From: a virus | Virus record (IMG/VR): IMGVR_UViG_3300047557_002353 | Location: 1-27,236 of that record | Direction: 5' to 3' (one strand) | Length of the DNA stretch: 27,236 bases | Shown here: piece by piece, positions 13,709 through 22,501 of the stretch | Numbering within the stretch: position 1 is the first letter of the stretch | How the letters are laid out: each line of letters opens with the position of its first letter | The notes under the pieces: model-generated | Databases searched by the model: none | What the model was told of the DNA's origin: nothing | Seen by the model: only the letters and a program-made list of their open reading frames with translations | Translations under genes and position numbers: made by a program

Positions 13709-16213
13709 TTAAGCTAATGCTATAACTCTAAGATCAGATAGTCTAGGTGGAAAAGCTTGGTTTGTGCCAGAACCAATTAATTTTATACTAAAATATTTGA
13801 ATGGGGAAAGATTATTTACTGTAAATTCATACTCTTTATATTCTAAATCTGCTGAATTATAACCAATTTTATTTGTTTTAACTATTTTTTTATCTGAAGT
13901 TCCATCACTTAAGGATTGTGAAATCACCCTACCATCATCAGTGAGGTTTGAATATCCAGGGAAAGGATAAAAAATTGATTCATCAGTTGCATTACTTTTA
14001 ATTGAATATAGTGCTCTAAGATCACTAAAAACATTTACATATGCAGTAACAAGTACTTTTAATGAAGTTGCTGGAATTTCTAGTTGAATGGCATTAGTTG
14101 CATAAATGAATGCTGAAGGATCATCGACAATAGTACTAACTCTATTATCTGTAGCATAATTTTGAATAGGATTATTGATCCTATTAGTTGTGAATATAAC
14201 TGATGATCGATCCAAATCAACTGTTGGTGATATATAAGAACTTGTTGTTGATAATGCTAAATCTACTGTTAATGATTTTTTTGCTGGAAGTGTGGATAAT
14301 CTTTCGTCCTCATTTACTTTTGAACAAACTAATCTTGGTGAATCGAAATAATTATTTTGATAAAGTTTTACATTAGTGAATCCTTTATCCTGGAATGAAT
14401 TTTCCAAACCATCAACACTAGTTCCAGAAACTGTTCTCATTGATGCTGTGATATTAGTTCCATTGATTGATGTAGTTTGTATATTTGGATTTGCGATTTC
14501 ATACTGAATATTTTGAGTGCAATTTATAGAAGATCCTCCTGTTGATTTTGTCTCATTTGCATATAATTTGGGGAAAGAAGTTCCGACGCTTCTATCAACT
14601 TGACCATAAGGAAGAGCATCAGTTTTTCCATTTTGGGATGTATCTATTTTAATTGTGTAGTAATCAAAATCAACTGGGTCAAAAACCGTAGCATCTTGAA
14701 GTGTATGTGTAGTATTAATTCTTCTCAAAGATATGCCATTTAATTCATACTTATATACTGAAACTCCTTGAGAATATGAAAATGGTAGAGTTTGATCAAT
14801 ACCTCTAGTTATTCCAGTTAAAGAATTTGCAGTTACTCCTTCATAAGAAATAATTTCACTTCCAATTAAAACATATCCTGGATTAGTATTACTAACACCA
14901 ACATTTTCAAAAGTAGAAAAACTGATAGTGCTATCTACTAAAATATCTTGATTTGAGTCTTTACCGTACTCTGCCGTCAGTTTGATTGGTTTGACATTTC
15001 CAATAACATTTGATATCCTTACAATATTTTCTCCTGCGTGCATTCCATGATTTCTATGATTTACTCTTACATGCAACCCATCTGTTTCTACCTGAATTCC
15101 ATCTGCTGGTATAAGAACATTACCACCAATAGAAGAATTTAAATCTGTAGTTATGCCAGAATTATTAACATACTGAATTGCTTTTGCAGTTCCAACTTCA
15201 AACTCTCCTTGAACATTGTCAATTATTAGCTCATTTATCCCACCTAGTTCTGATACTGATATTTGTAAGTTTCTACCAAGAGACTTAGTTCCAATTTGCG
15301 TAGATGTTAAAACATCTCCAACAACATATCCTGTTCCACCATTAGATATTGTTGCTGCAATAGCAACGCCATTAGAAATGGTAATATTTGCAGTGGCATC
15401 TCTGCCATTTCCTGTAATATTACTTAAAGAAACATTATTATATGTAAAAGATCCTGATGTTGGTGTGTAACCAATACCGGCATTAATTAAAGTTAAATTT
15501 CCTTTTGCAATCCCTGCTGCTGCAATATAATTTCCTGTTGCATTAGTTTCTTTTTGTAGGATTGTATTTCCAAAAGTAAGATTTGTATCTTGGACTGTTG
15601 TGCCTAAACCAACTCTTATCTTTTTTGAAGAAAATTCAAGAGAATCTTTAACTAAAGTTGAAACTTGACCATTTCCTGGACTTGACTCTGGATTATAGAA
15701 AGAAAAATTTCCTTGACCTTGAGTAAAATTTGCTCTATATAATGTAAATTTTAGATCTTCAAATGGACTTTCATTCCAGGTTGAAGCATTTTGGGACTTA
15801 AAAAGTCCTCCAGATACTGGCTGCTTAGTGACTACAAATTGAGATGACTCTTGTAAAGATATAGTTGAAACATCAATTTCCCCTAATCTAGAAACCCAAA
15901 CATTATAATTTTGAGATTGTGAAATTATAACAAGAGAATGAAATGTTTGACCTTTAAGATAAACTGGAGAAGGAAAAGTTACTCTAGTCGGAACTGAAGC
16001 ATCATCGTATGCTTGAATATCTTTAGGATCTAATATAACTTCACCAAACGGATATACTTTCTTAGTTGGTACGCCAAGTTCCATTGGCCTAAGTTGGACT
16101 GCCACTGGCAAATCATCGTCTTTAGATAAAAAGTACAAATCAACAGAAGTAATAAAAGCACCTCTTCTATTTTCAATATAAAAAGATTGTGCCAATGGAT
16201 CTATAACTTTCAT
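13709..16213 (-). CDS. Structural protein beginning at DPLAQSF; apparent C-terminal half of a long tail/fibre protein
   Basis: This 834-residue protein opens MKVIDPLAQSFYIENRRGAF, followed by a beta domain (VDLYFLSKDDDLPVAVQLRPM, VPTRVTFPSPVYL) and ends FKYFSIKLIGSGTNQAFPPRLSDLRVIALA. In the related cyanophage proteins I recall, this DPLAQSF...DLRVIA block is the C-terminal part of one very long structural chain whose N-terminal part corresponds to the 1842-aa protein here. Two Gly-Tyr repeats lie near residues 246 and 295, and an Arg-Gly hinge-like module (ISFSTFENVGVSNTNPG, SEIISYEGVTANSLTGITRG) near 430-490. The gene sits between gp8 and gp13, where T4 carries baseplate and short-fibre genes. 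It has its own late promoter. The start ATG at 16211-16213 is well placed relative to that promoter. Confidence 0.85.
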   Translation of the reverse strand: MKVIDPLAQSFYIENRRGAFITSVDLYFLSKDDDLPVAVQLRPMELGVPTKKVYPFGEVILDPKDIQAYDDASVPTRVTFPSPVYLKGQTFHSLVIISQSQNYNVWVSRLGEIDVSTISLQESSQFVVTKQPVSGGLFKSQNASTWNESPFEDLKFTLYRANFTQGQGNFSFYNPESSPGNGQVSTLVKDSLEFSSKKIRVGLGTTVQDTNLTFGNTILQKETNATGNYIAAAGIAKGNLTLINAGIGYTPTSGSFTYNNVSLSNITGNGRDATANITISNGVAIAATISNGGTGYVVGDVLTSTQIGTKSLGRNLQISVSELGGINELIIDNVQGEFEVGTAKAIQYVNNSGITTDLNSSIGGNVLIPADGIQVETDGLHVRVNHRNHGMHAGENIVRISNVIGNVKPIKLTAEYGKDSNQDILVDSTISFSTFENVGVSNTNPGYVLIGSEIISYEGVTANSLTGITRGIDQTLPFSYSQGVSVYKYELNGISLRRINTTHTLQDATVFDPVDFDYYTIKIDTSQNGKTDALPYGQVDRSVGTSFPKLYANETKSTGGSSINCTQNIQYEIANPNIQTTSINGTNITASMRTVSGTSVDGLENSFQDKGFTNVKLYQNNYFDSPRLVCSKVNEDERLSTLPAKKSLTVDLALSTTSSYISPTVDLDRSSVIFTTNRINNPIQNYATDNRVSTIVDDPSAFIYATNAIQLEIPATSLKVLVTAYVNVFSDLRALYSIKSNATDESIFYPFPGYSNLTDDGRVISQSLSDGTSDKKIVKTNKIGYNSADLEYKEYEFTVNNLSPFKYFSIKLIGSGTNQAFPPRLSDLRVIALA

Positions 16214-16234
16214 TTTTTTACTTTTTTATTATTT

Positions 16235-16672
16235 CTATTTATTTTGATTAGTTATCAGCGTATTTTCATTGAGAAAATTTTTAGCATTTTCTTCTCCATA
16301 ATTCAAAGTTAACTCTTCTCCAATGTCAATATCTCTAGTTGCATAATGAACCATTATTTCATTTGCCCCATCAATTTGATAATCTAAATTTGAATTTAAA
16401 CTGTGATTATATAAACCACAATATCCCATTCCTATTACATACCCACCATTAAAATCATAACTGTATTGTATGATTGATTTTGTTAAATTCATCTCATCTG
16501 ATGGTATAAAAAAATATGGAAATTCTTCAATAATTTCATACTTTTTGATTTTTTCTTTTGCAAACACTCCCCATCTATGAATTTTAGACCTCCTTACAAA
16601 AACTTTTTCGGAAAAAAGCAATGAATCTTTATACACTGATCTTGAATTATTCAAATTGGATTCTTTTTTCAT
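16235..16672 (-). CDS. SET-domain protein, putative lysine methyltransferase
   Basis: This 145-residue protein has the core motifs of a SET domain, which transfers a methyl group from S-adenosylmethionine to lysine: HRWGVFAKEKI (residues 32-42), a GYCGLYNHSLNSN segment with the NHS cofactor motif at 89-91, and ARDIDIGEELTLNYG (111-126 region) with the GEELT-x-x-YG active-site motif and Tyr125. It is compact and lacks the Cys-rich pre- and post-SET regions of eukaryotic enzymes. It starts 11 bp after the S74-domain gene and precedes the 834-aa structural gene. A possible GTG start at 16675 directly precedes the chosen ATG at 16672. The substrate is unknown; a virion or host protein is a guess. 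Confidence 0.88.
   Translation of the reverse strand: MKKESNLNNSRSVYKDSLLFSEKVFVRRSKIHRWGVFAKEKIKKYEIIEEFPYFFIPSDEMNLTKSIIQYSYDFNGGYVIGMGYCGLYNHSLNSNLDYQIDGANEIMVHYATRDIDIGEELTLNYGEENAKNFLNENTLITNQNK
16236..16243 (-). promoter_or_regulatory. T4-type late promoter box (AATAAATA) before the 834-aa gene
   Basis: The minus strand reads AATAAATA, 22 bp before the ATG at 16213, overlapping the end of the SET gene. It is an exact NATAAATA match. Confidence 0.67.
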
Positions 16673-16683
16673 CACATTAGAAT

Positions 16684-16956
16684 TTATGGGTTCAAATCTT
16701 TAATACTATTTTTTAAATTGCTAATTTCTATATTTAATTCTTTTATTGATTCTATCATAACGGGAATTAGTTGAATATAATCAACAGCCAAATACCCATT
16801 TTCTTGTCTTTGGACCATTTCCGGAAATTCTTTTTGAACTTCTTGCGCAATAACTCCATAAGAATTTCCAGATACCCCACTAATTTCTGTCATCTTTTCA
16901 TTCCATTCATAGTACATTCCATTTAATTTTGAAATTTTATCTAGATAGAACCCCAT
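16684..16956 (-). CDS. Detached S74-type intramolecular chaperone domain (C-terminal body)
   Basis: This 90-residue protein matches the body of the Peptidase_S74 chaperone that ends many phage fibres and helps them trimerise: LDKISKLNGMYYEWNEKM (5-22), YGVIAQEVQKEFPEMV (33-48), NGYLAVDYIQLIPVMIESIK (53-72) and a C-terminal coiled coil. It lacks the Ser-Asp...Lys self-cleavage segment that begins such domains; that segment (SDINLKTN) is the very end of the preceding 1842-aa gene. The ATG at 16954-16956 lies seven bases after that gene's TAA, so termination-reinitiation is plausible. All three frames carry a stop within 16956-16966, so no single frameshift could join the two genes. It may act as a separate chaperone or be a decaying remnant. 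Confidence 0.85.
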   Translation of the reverse strand: MGFYLDKISKLNGMYYEWNEKMTEISGVSGNSYGVIAQEVQKEFPEMVQRQENGYLAVDYIQLIPVMIESIKELNIEISNLKNSIKDLNP

Positions 16957-16963
16957 TATTCAT

Positions 16964-19900
16964 TTACAAATTGCATAACCTATTTAGAGCATTGTTAATC
17001 TTTTGAATATTAGTCTTAAGATTGATATCACTCATGCCCATACCGCCGCCGCCCATATTGCCGCCGCCCATATTGCCGCCGCCCATACTGCCGCCGCTAC
17101 CGCTTGGTGCTTGTGCTGGTGCTGATGGAGATGCGCTATTATTACCGCCGCCACCGCCCAATGTCACTGCTTGACCTTTGATTATTGCCGTAACTGGGCC
17201 GATGCTTTTCACAGTGTTGCTGCCACCACCGTTGCCTGTATTTTTATTTGTAGGTCCAGTATTTTTATTTGTAGGTTTAGATGGCTCATTAATTTTTGCT
17301 TTAGTTGCACCTTGACCCACTTTTGCTCCAGCTAAAGAAACATTTTGTCCGGATCCAACGACAGTTTTAGGTCCATTTTTAGTATTACCTGTTGACACTT
17401 GGATATTATTAGTTTGTGCATATGAAGAAGAATTAATTGAACTAACAACCTTTCTTTCTTGCTTTGCAGTCATATCAGGATCAATTTTTCTAATTAAATC
17501 TCTAGGAAGACCTGCAGCTTTTGCTAGAGCTGTTAATCTATCTGCACCACTATCATATAATTTTGGTGTATTGTAGTTATAATAAACAATAGTTGGAGGT
17601 TTTGGCACTGGTCCTACTGGTCCTACTGGAGTCGGTACTGAAGTTACTGGTTGAGATCCAGAACTTCCTTGTCTTGAAAATGTAGGTGCTGCAGCAGGTG
17701 GAGCAGGTGGAGGAGTTGCTGGGCCTGGAATTGCAGGTTCATCTTCTGGGGCTTCTATTCTAATAGGTCTTGATACAATTACATTTTCTTGGACGGTATT
17801 AATTTTACCTTCAGAAACATACTTTTCTTCGGCACTTGTAGTGTATGTTCCATATACTAGAGAGTTAGATTCGCTACTAGTTAATCTGAATACTTTAGAT
17901 CCACACTCAAATTTGGGATTAACATCTACATTTGGATTTGGTATAAAGAAAGATCCTAAAATAGTTCCAGTTCTATCTGTTACTAGTCTAATATTAGTAA
18001 CAATTGCTTCTGCTTGGCTTGTCTGGCCTCTCAACTTCATTCCAATAGAAATATATCCATTAAATTGTCCTTGTGGTTGATTGGATAAACTATAAGTATC
18101 AACATTGAGAATAGATGATGTTGAACTATAAAGTTCCGGAATATTTGTAGTTGGATCGTATGGATTTATTGTATAGATATCCGTAGGGTTTGTGTAATCT
18201 CCATATTTGTGATTTTGCTTAGCAACTCTAAAAGTTATTTTTGGAGATAGACTATCTAAAGTATCAAAACTACCTATGACCGTTTCACCAACTTGAAAAA
18301 CTCCACTAGTCATACTAATTTCAACTAATTTTGGTATAATAAATTTACCAAAATTTACACCGTTAAAAAATGGATATACTCTTGTTAAAGGTCTTAATCT
18401 ATTTGCAGTAAACTCTACATTTCTAGACCTCATGTAAGGCATTATCTTCGTATCGAGTACTCTGTCGCCAAAAGATGTTCTCTTTTCGGGTATTACCCAA
18501 ATTTTTTCGGTCGCATTCCATTCACCACCTACAAATCCCTTTTGTGGGTCATATTCTAGAAGTTGTTCGAGTTCGGATTCTTCTCTATCAATAAAAAGTG
18601 TATTAGACGCATTTCTAACCTGATCTACCCAAACATCAGAAGATGGGAATAGTAAAATAGTACCAGTATAAAAATCTTCAATGTAAGGATTTACATTAAC
18701 CGCTCTTGATGCATATGGTTGTACTATTTCTGGAACTTCTTCATAGTCTAATGTTACTAATTGACCTGTTCTTCTTACTCCAGTTCCAATTAAATTTGTA
18801 TCCGTTTTTGCATCTTGTAGTGGATTTACTGATGTACCAATTCCAACTGAAGAATTTGTACCTAATAGTAAATCTATTGATGTTGTATAGTGATTTGGTC
18901 TTAATTCTACATTAGTGAGATCTATAGAATTTTTATATACTACCAGTCTATCTTGGGTATCTTTTGATGTAAAGTTATCTACAAAAAATCCAGATTTAAA
19001 TCTGTTTATTCCATTTTCATCTATTACTGATAGTGTAGATGTATTTAATTCAAGCAAAGAAAGTGAAGTATAATACTCTAAGTTTTCAATCCTATCCTCA
19101 AGTTTTGTAATGTCCGACATCGTATATCGTTTATGTTCTTTCAAATCAATATCAATTTCATTGATGTTAAGCAAATAAGGTGGAAGATAAACACTTGCAA
19201 CCTCTAAAACATCTTCATCAACAAGAGGTTGTTGTGGTTCTTCTGCGGAAACTCCATTTTTTACTTGTAAAGCACCATTTTTATTGAGAGTAATTTTATC
19301 AATTCTCGGTAGGTAGAAAGAATATGATAAAAGAATAGACTCATCTGAAGCCAAAACATTAGAGGCAGAATTTCCAGACTCAGTAAAATTCCTAGATAAG
19401 AACTCAAATGGAGATCTTGAATTTTCTGTTGGTGTAATCGGAGAAACTCTGGGTCTAATGTCTATAATATCAGAGTTTCTTAGTGTATCATATACACCAC
19501 TTATATAACTATAACCAAATTGCTCATATGAATTTACTGTTGTTATATCTCCAGTATCAGACGCAGAAAAACTTGCAGATTCAAAAACTACTTTTAATTT
19601 TCTTGTTGGTTCTTTTGTATTTTTTCTTCTTATTAACTTGGAGTAATCGTAAATTGTTTCTTTTTGATTTGAATCAATAAAGAATGAAGGACTAATATCA
19701 TTATCTCCAGTATCCGAAGATACAATAATAGCAGTAATGCCAGATTCTCTGAAAGTTATTTTTTCGCCTTCAATAAAAGAACTCGAATTCAGATAACTAA
19801 ATCCTACTTTTAGATCATTAATTTTTTCTACATAAATTCCGATAGATTTACTTCTTTCGCCAATAAATTCTTCTCCAACTAAAAGGTCTCCTGTTTTGCC

Positions 19901-22492
19901 TGTAGGTCCTGTTAGATTATTTAATATTAAAGATGGAGTATCTGGAGTTGAAGTATCGTTAGATTCATATATTCCATATATTGTAGATATATCCGGTTCA
20001 AGTAAGCAAATTTCCTCATCCTGTACTCTAGTCCCATATGGATAATTTCCATACCTAAGTCCATCATTTAATGTTGTTGCGCCAACACCTGAAGATGAAT
20101 ACTTAGATTTATCAATAACAATGGTTTTTATTCTATTTCTATTTTTAATCTTTGACTTTATATTAGTTTTTCTTAGAGTTGTAATTAATTTTGCGCTTCC
20201 ATTTCCAGAAAGTCCATTTATTGTTAGAGAACTCGATCCATTTGCAAATACAAATTTATCAGAACTAAGAGGCTCTGTTTGGCCATCTTCTCTTACTAAT
20301 ACATATCTCTCTTCGTCAAATGGTAAAAATGTTTCATTTGCTCCGGCATTTATTACTCCGGTAGAGTTCGATGATATTATCACATCAAACTGTTTTCTAA
20401 TAGTTAGATATGAATTAGTAAGATCTACATTTGAAATGTATGATTTTGGTAGAATTGTATATAAGGAGTTATCTTCAGATATTTGTAGAGATGTTGTAAC
20501 TATTCTAAAATCTGATGGTGTTATATCAGCTAATGGAAGAGACCCGTCGCATACTCCAGTGACAGTAGTTACTCCACTTATTGTCAAAGATCTATCTGAT
20601 ACAGATAAAACCTTAGCAAAAGTATTTGTAGAAAATCCTGGATTCGAGAATGCAACTAAATTTCCAACATTAGCAACACCGGAAAAGAAAGTATTTGATG
20701 TTGTAACTGTACTAATACCAGAAGATCCATCTGATATGTTTACTTGACCCACTAAAATTGATGGAGTTTGTAATGTGTCTGCAGTAAAAGTATATGCACT
20801 TCCAACAATACCATATAAAGACTTTACATCATTTATTCCGTAAGATTTTACTGACTTAGTTACTCTTGTATTTTCTATTCCATCAAAAATAAGTTTTTCG
20901 CCAAGAGAAAAAGTTCCATTTGTGGTATAGACAGTAACCGCAATTCCCGAAGAAACATCATATCTCAAATAACCAATTGCACCACTTTCTTTTCCTTTAA
21001 TATGAGTTGGTGTTTGTAATGTTATTGGTTCATTTAAGGTTAATGTTGTATATGTTTGAATATCGTAAAGTGAGATATCCCACTGATTTTCGTCTGGATT
21101 TGATGTTGTATATGATCCAGATTCTAACGCAAAATCATAAACTCTAGCTAATCCAATTTCATTCCCAGAAGCAGATGTTGGAGATTTTCCTACCCTACTG
21201 TCTCTAAGACTTACATAATAAGTTGTAGCAATACTAACAAGAGGAGATCCATATACTCTGTTTAGGGTTAAAGTTGAGCCAGTAAAATAATTTATACTTT
21301 GATCTACTAAAGTTTTTGTATCTCTTGGTTTCTGAAAATCTAAAAATGTGGGGCTAATAGTTTCAATTTCAAATCCACTAACATAAGCCTTAAGTGGAGA
21401 TATACTATATGTGCCAATACTTTCATCTGGAATACTATCATCATAAGTTAATTGATTTTCTTCAAATAGTCCATTATTTCCCTTAAAATCATTTAAACTT
21501 TCATTAACTCTAACAATTGGTGGATTTACATAATAATTCCCGGATTCATTAAATGTTCTTCTTGCAAATTCTTCTGCTAATGTATTATATTCAGTATTAC
21601 TTGCCTGACTAATAAGTTGTCCAGCATTAATTTCTAATAGCTGGATAAAGTTTTCAGTATCATTAGAATCTAATGGGATTTGATCTAATTTTACGAAAAT
21701 TGAAAATCTATCGGCACCAGGAGCTGAATAATTTGAAAATCCTTGAGCATTATCGTATAAAGTATCGTCATCTACTGCTGTTTTAATATCTTCAAATATT
21801 CTAAGACCTACTTTAGCACTAGGAATATTTGAATATGGATCTAGATATAAAATGCTAGTGGGAACATTTACAAAGTAACCTCTAAGAAAATAAATTCCCT
21901 CTTCTAGATAAACAGCAGATCCCAAAGAAGTTCCATCTTGAGAAACAACTGTGGCAAATCCTTCTCCGTTTTGAATTAAAATTTCTGTAGGATCTTCATT
22001 ATCTATTGTGTTAGGATCTATTACCTCAACATCCTGATCTAATAATAAATTTTCTCCATTTGCAAATGTTCTTTCTGAATTAGTTTCCGAATCGGATGCT
22101 AAATATTTTACAAATAAAGTTGTCCTATCAACTCCATTCCCAGATCTAATATAATTTTCAATTGTTGCAGTTACGCCACTTCTCTGGCCTCTTATTTTAG
22201 AACCTAATAAACTGTCAAGATAAAAATAAGAAGGGACACCCTGATAACTATCTTCTATGATAACACTGTTTAAGTCATTTTTATAAACAATATTTCCCGG
22301 TATAACTACAGATCCTTCTTTAAAAATATGATTACCAAATTGTTCAATTTGATTTTGTAATATTGACTGAATAGTAGTAAGTTCTCTAGCTTGAACTGGA
22401 TATCCAGGCTTGAAAAGAACTTTATGGTATCCTTTACCAGGATCAAAATCATCAAAGTAAGGTGATACGTTGAGATTAGTTTCTTGAGGCAT
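16964..22492 (-). CDS. Giant tail/fibre-type structural protein (DUF4815-like N-terminus) ending in an S74 cleavage segment
   Basis: This 1842-residue protein opens with NLNVSPYFDDFDPGKGYHKV and a LFKPGYPVQARELTTIQSIL block, the signature of a long virion protein family of marine T4-like phages (DUF4815-like). A coiled-coil start MSDITKLEDRIENLEYY lies at 1125-1141. From about 1582 the chain changes character: a Pro-rich linker (PGPATPPPAPP), a VGPVGPV stretch, a 7-residue tandem repeat (PTNKNTG), a Gly/Met-rich tract and finally MSDINLKTNIQKINNAL, where Ser1821 and Lys1826 fit the Ser/Lys cleavage dyad of S74 chaperones. The chaperone body itself is on the next gene. Its position between gp8 and gp13 suggests a baseplate or tail-fibre component. 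The start is the ATG at 22490-22492, nine bases after gp8. Confidence 0.88.
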   Translation of the reverse strand: MPQETNLNVSPYFDDFDPGKGYHKVLFKPGYPVQARELTTIQSILQNQIEQFGNHIFKEGSVVIPGNIVYKNDLNSVIIEDSYQGVPSYFYLDSLLGSKIRGQRSGVTATIENYIRSGNGVDRTTLFVKYLASDSETNSERTFANGENLLLDQDVEVIDPNTIDNEDPTEILIQNGEGFATVVSQDGTSLGSAVYLEEGIYFLRGYFVNVPTSILYLDPYSNIPSAKVGLRIFEDIKTAVDDDTLYDNAQGFSNYSAPGADRFSIFVKLDQIPLDSNDTENFIQLLEINAGQLISQASNTEYNTLAEEFARRTFNESGNYYVNPPIVRVNESLNDFKGNNGLFEENQLTYDDSIPDESIGTYSISPLKAYVSGFEIETISPTFLDFQKPRDTKTLVDQSINYFTGSTLTLNRVYGSPLVSIATTYYVSLRDSRVGKSPTSASGNEIGLARVYDFALESGSYTTSNPDENQWDISLYDIQTYTTLTLNEPITLQTPTHIKGKESGAIGYLRYDVSSGIAVTVYTTNGTFSLGEKLIFDGIENTRVTKSVKSYGINDVKSLYGIVGSAYTFTADTLQTPSILVGQVNISDGSSGISTVTTSNTFFSGVANVGNLVAFSNPGFSTNTFAKVLSVSDRSLTISGVTTVTGVCDGSLPLADITPSDFRIVTTSLQISEDNSLYTILPKSYISNVDLTNSYLTIRKQFDVIISSNSTGVINAGANETFLPFDEERYVLVREDGQTEPLSSDKFVFANGSSSLTINGLSGNGSAKLITTLRKTNIKSKIKNRNRIKTIVIDKSKYSSSGVGATTLNDGLRYGNYPYGTRVQDEEICLLEPDISTIYGIYESNDTSTPDTPSLILNNLTGPTGKTGDLLVGEEFIGERSKSIGIYVEKINDLKVGFSYLNSSSFIEGEKITFRESGITAIIVSSDTGDNDISPSFFIDSNQKETIYDYSKLIRRKNTKEPTRKLKVVFESASFSASDTGDITTVNSYEQFGYSYISGVYDTLRNSDIIDIRPRVSPITPTENSRSPFEFLSRNFTESGNSASNVLASDESILLSYSFYLPRIDKITLNKNGALQVKNGVSAEEPQQPLVDEDVLEVASVYLPPYLLNINEIDIDLKEHKRYTMSDITKLEDRIENLEYYTSLSLLELNTSTLSVIDENGINRFKSGFFVDNFTSKDTQDRLVVYKNSIDLTNVELRPNHYTTSIDLLLGTNSSVGIGTSVNPLQDAKTDTNLIGTGVRRTGQLVTLDYEEVPEIVQPYASRAVNVNPYIEDFYTGTILLFPSSDVWVDQVRNASNTLFIDREESELEQLLEYDPQKGFVGGEWNATEKIWVIPEKRTSFGDRVLDTKIMPYMRSRNVEFTANRLRPLTRVYPFFNGVNFGKFIIPKLVEISMTSGVFQVGETVIGSFDTLDSLSPKITFRVAKQNHKYGDYTNPTDIYTINPYDPTTNIPELYSSTSSILNVDTYSLSNQPQGQFNGYISIGMKLRGQTSQAEAIVTNIRLVTDRTGTILGSFFIPNPNVDVNPKFECGSKVFRLTSSESNSLVYGTYTTSAEEKYVSEGKINTVQENVIVSRPIRIEAPEDEPAIPGPATPPPAPPAAAPTFSRQGSSGSQPVTSVPTPVGPVGPVPKPPTIVYYNYNTPKLYDSGADRLTALAKAAGLPRDLIRKIDPDMTAKQERKVVSSINSSSYAQTNNIQVSTGNTKNGPKTVVGSGQNVSLAGAKVGQGATKAKINEPSKPTNKNTGPTNKNTGNGGGSNTVKSIGPVTAIIKGQAVTLGGGGGNNSASPSAPAQAPSGSGGSMGGGNMGGGNMGGGGMGMSDINLKTNIQKINNALNRLCNL
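17046..17090. repeat. 15-bp tandem repeat coding for Gly-Met-rich tract
   Basis: Three head-to-tail 15-bp units (consensus CCGCCGCCCATATTG, the third with one change) encode MGGGN-type repeats on the minus strand, flanked by further CCGCCG runs. They lie just before the S74 cleavage segment. The stretch is GC-rich inside an AT-rich genome, so its composition differs sharply from its surroundings. Confidence 0.9.
17235..17276. repeat. 21-bp tandem duplication coding for PTNKNTG twice
   Basis: Two adjacent 21-bp units differ at one position and encode the heptapeptide PTNKNTG twice in the low-complexity C-terminal region of the 1842-aa protein. This looks like slippage or unequal exchange within a fibre linker. 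Confidence 0.88.
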
Positions 22493-22501
22493 GACTTTTA
22501 A

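Noticed and set aside
16956-16966. Programmed ribosomal frameshift joining the 1842-aa protein to the S74 body
   Set aside because: All three frames have stops within this interval, so a single slip cannot connect them.
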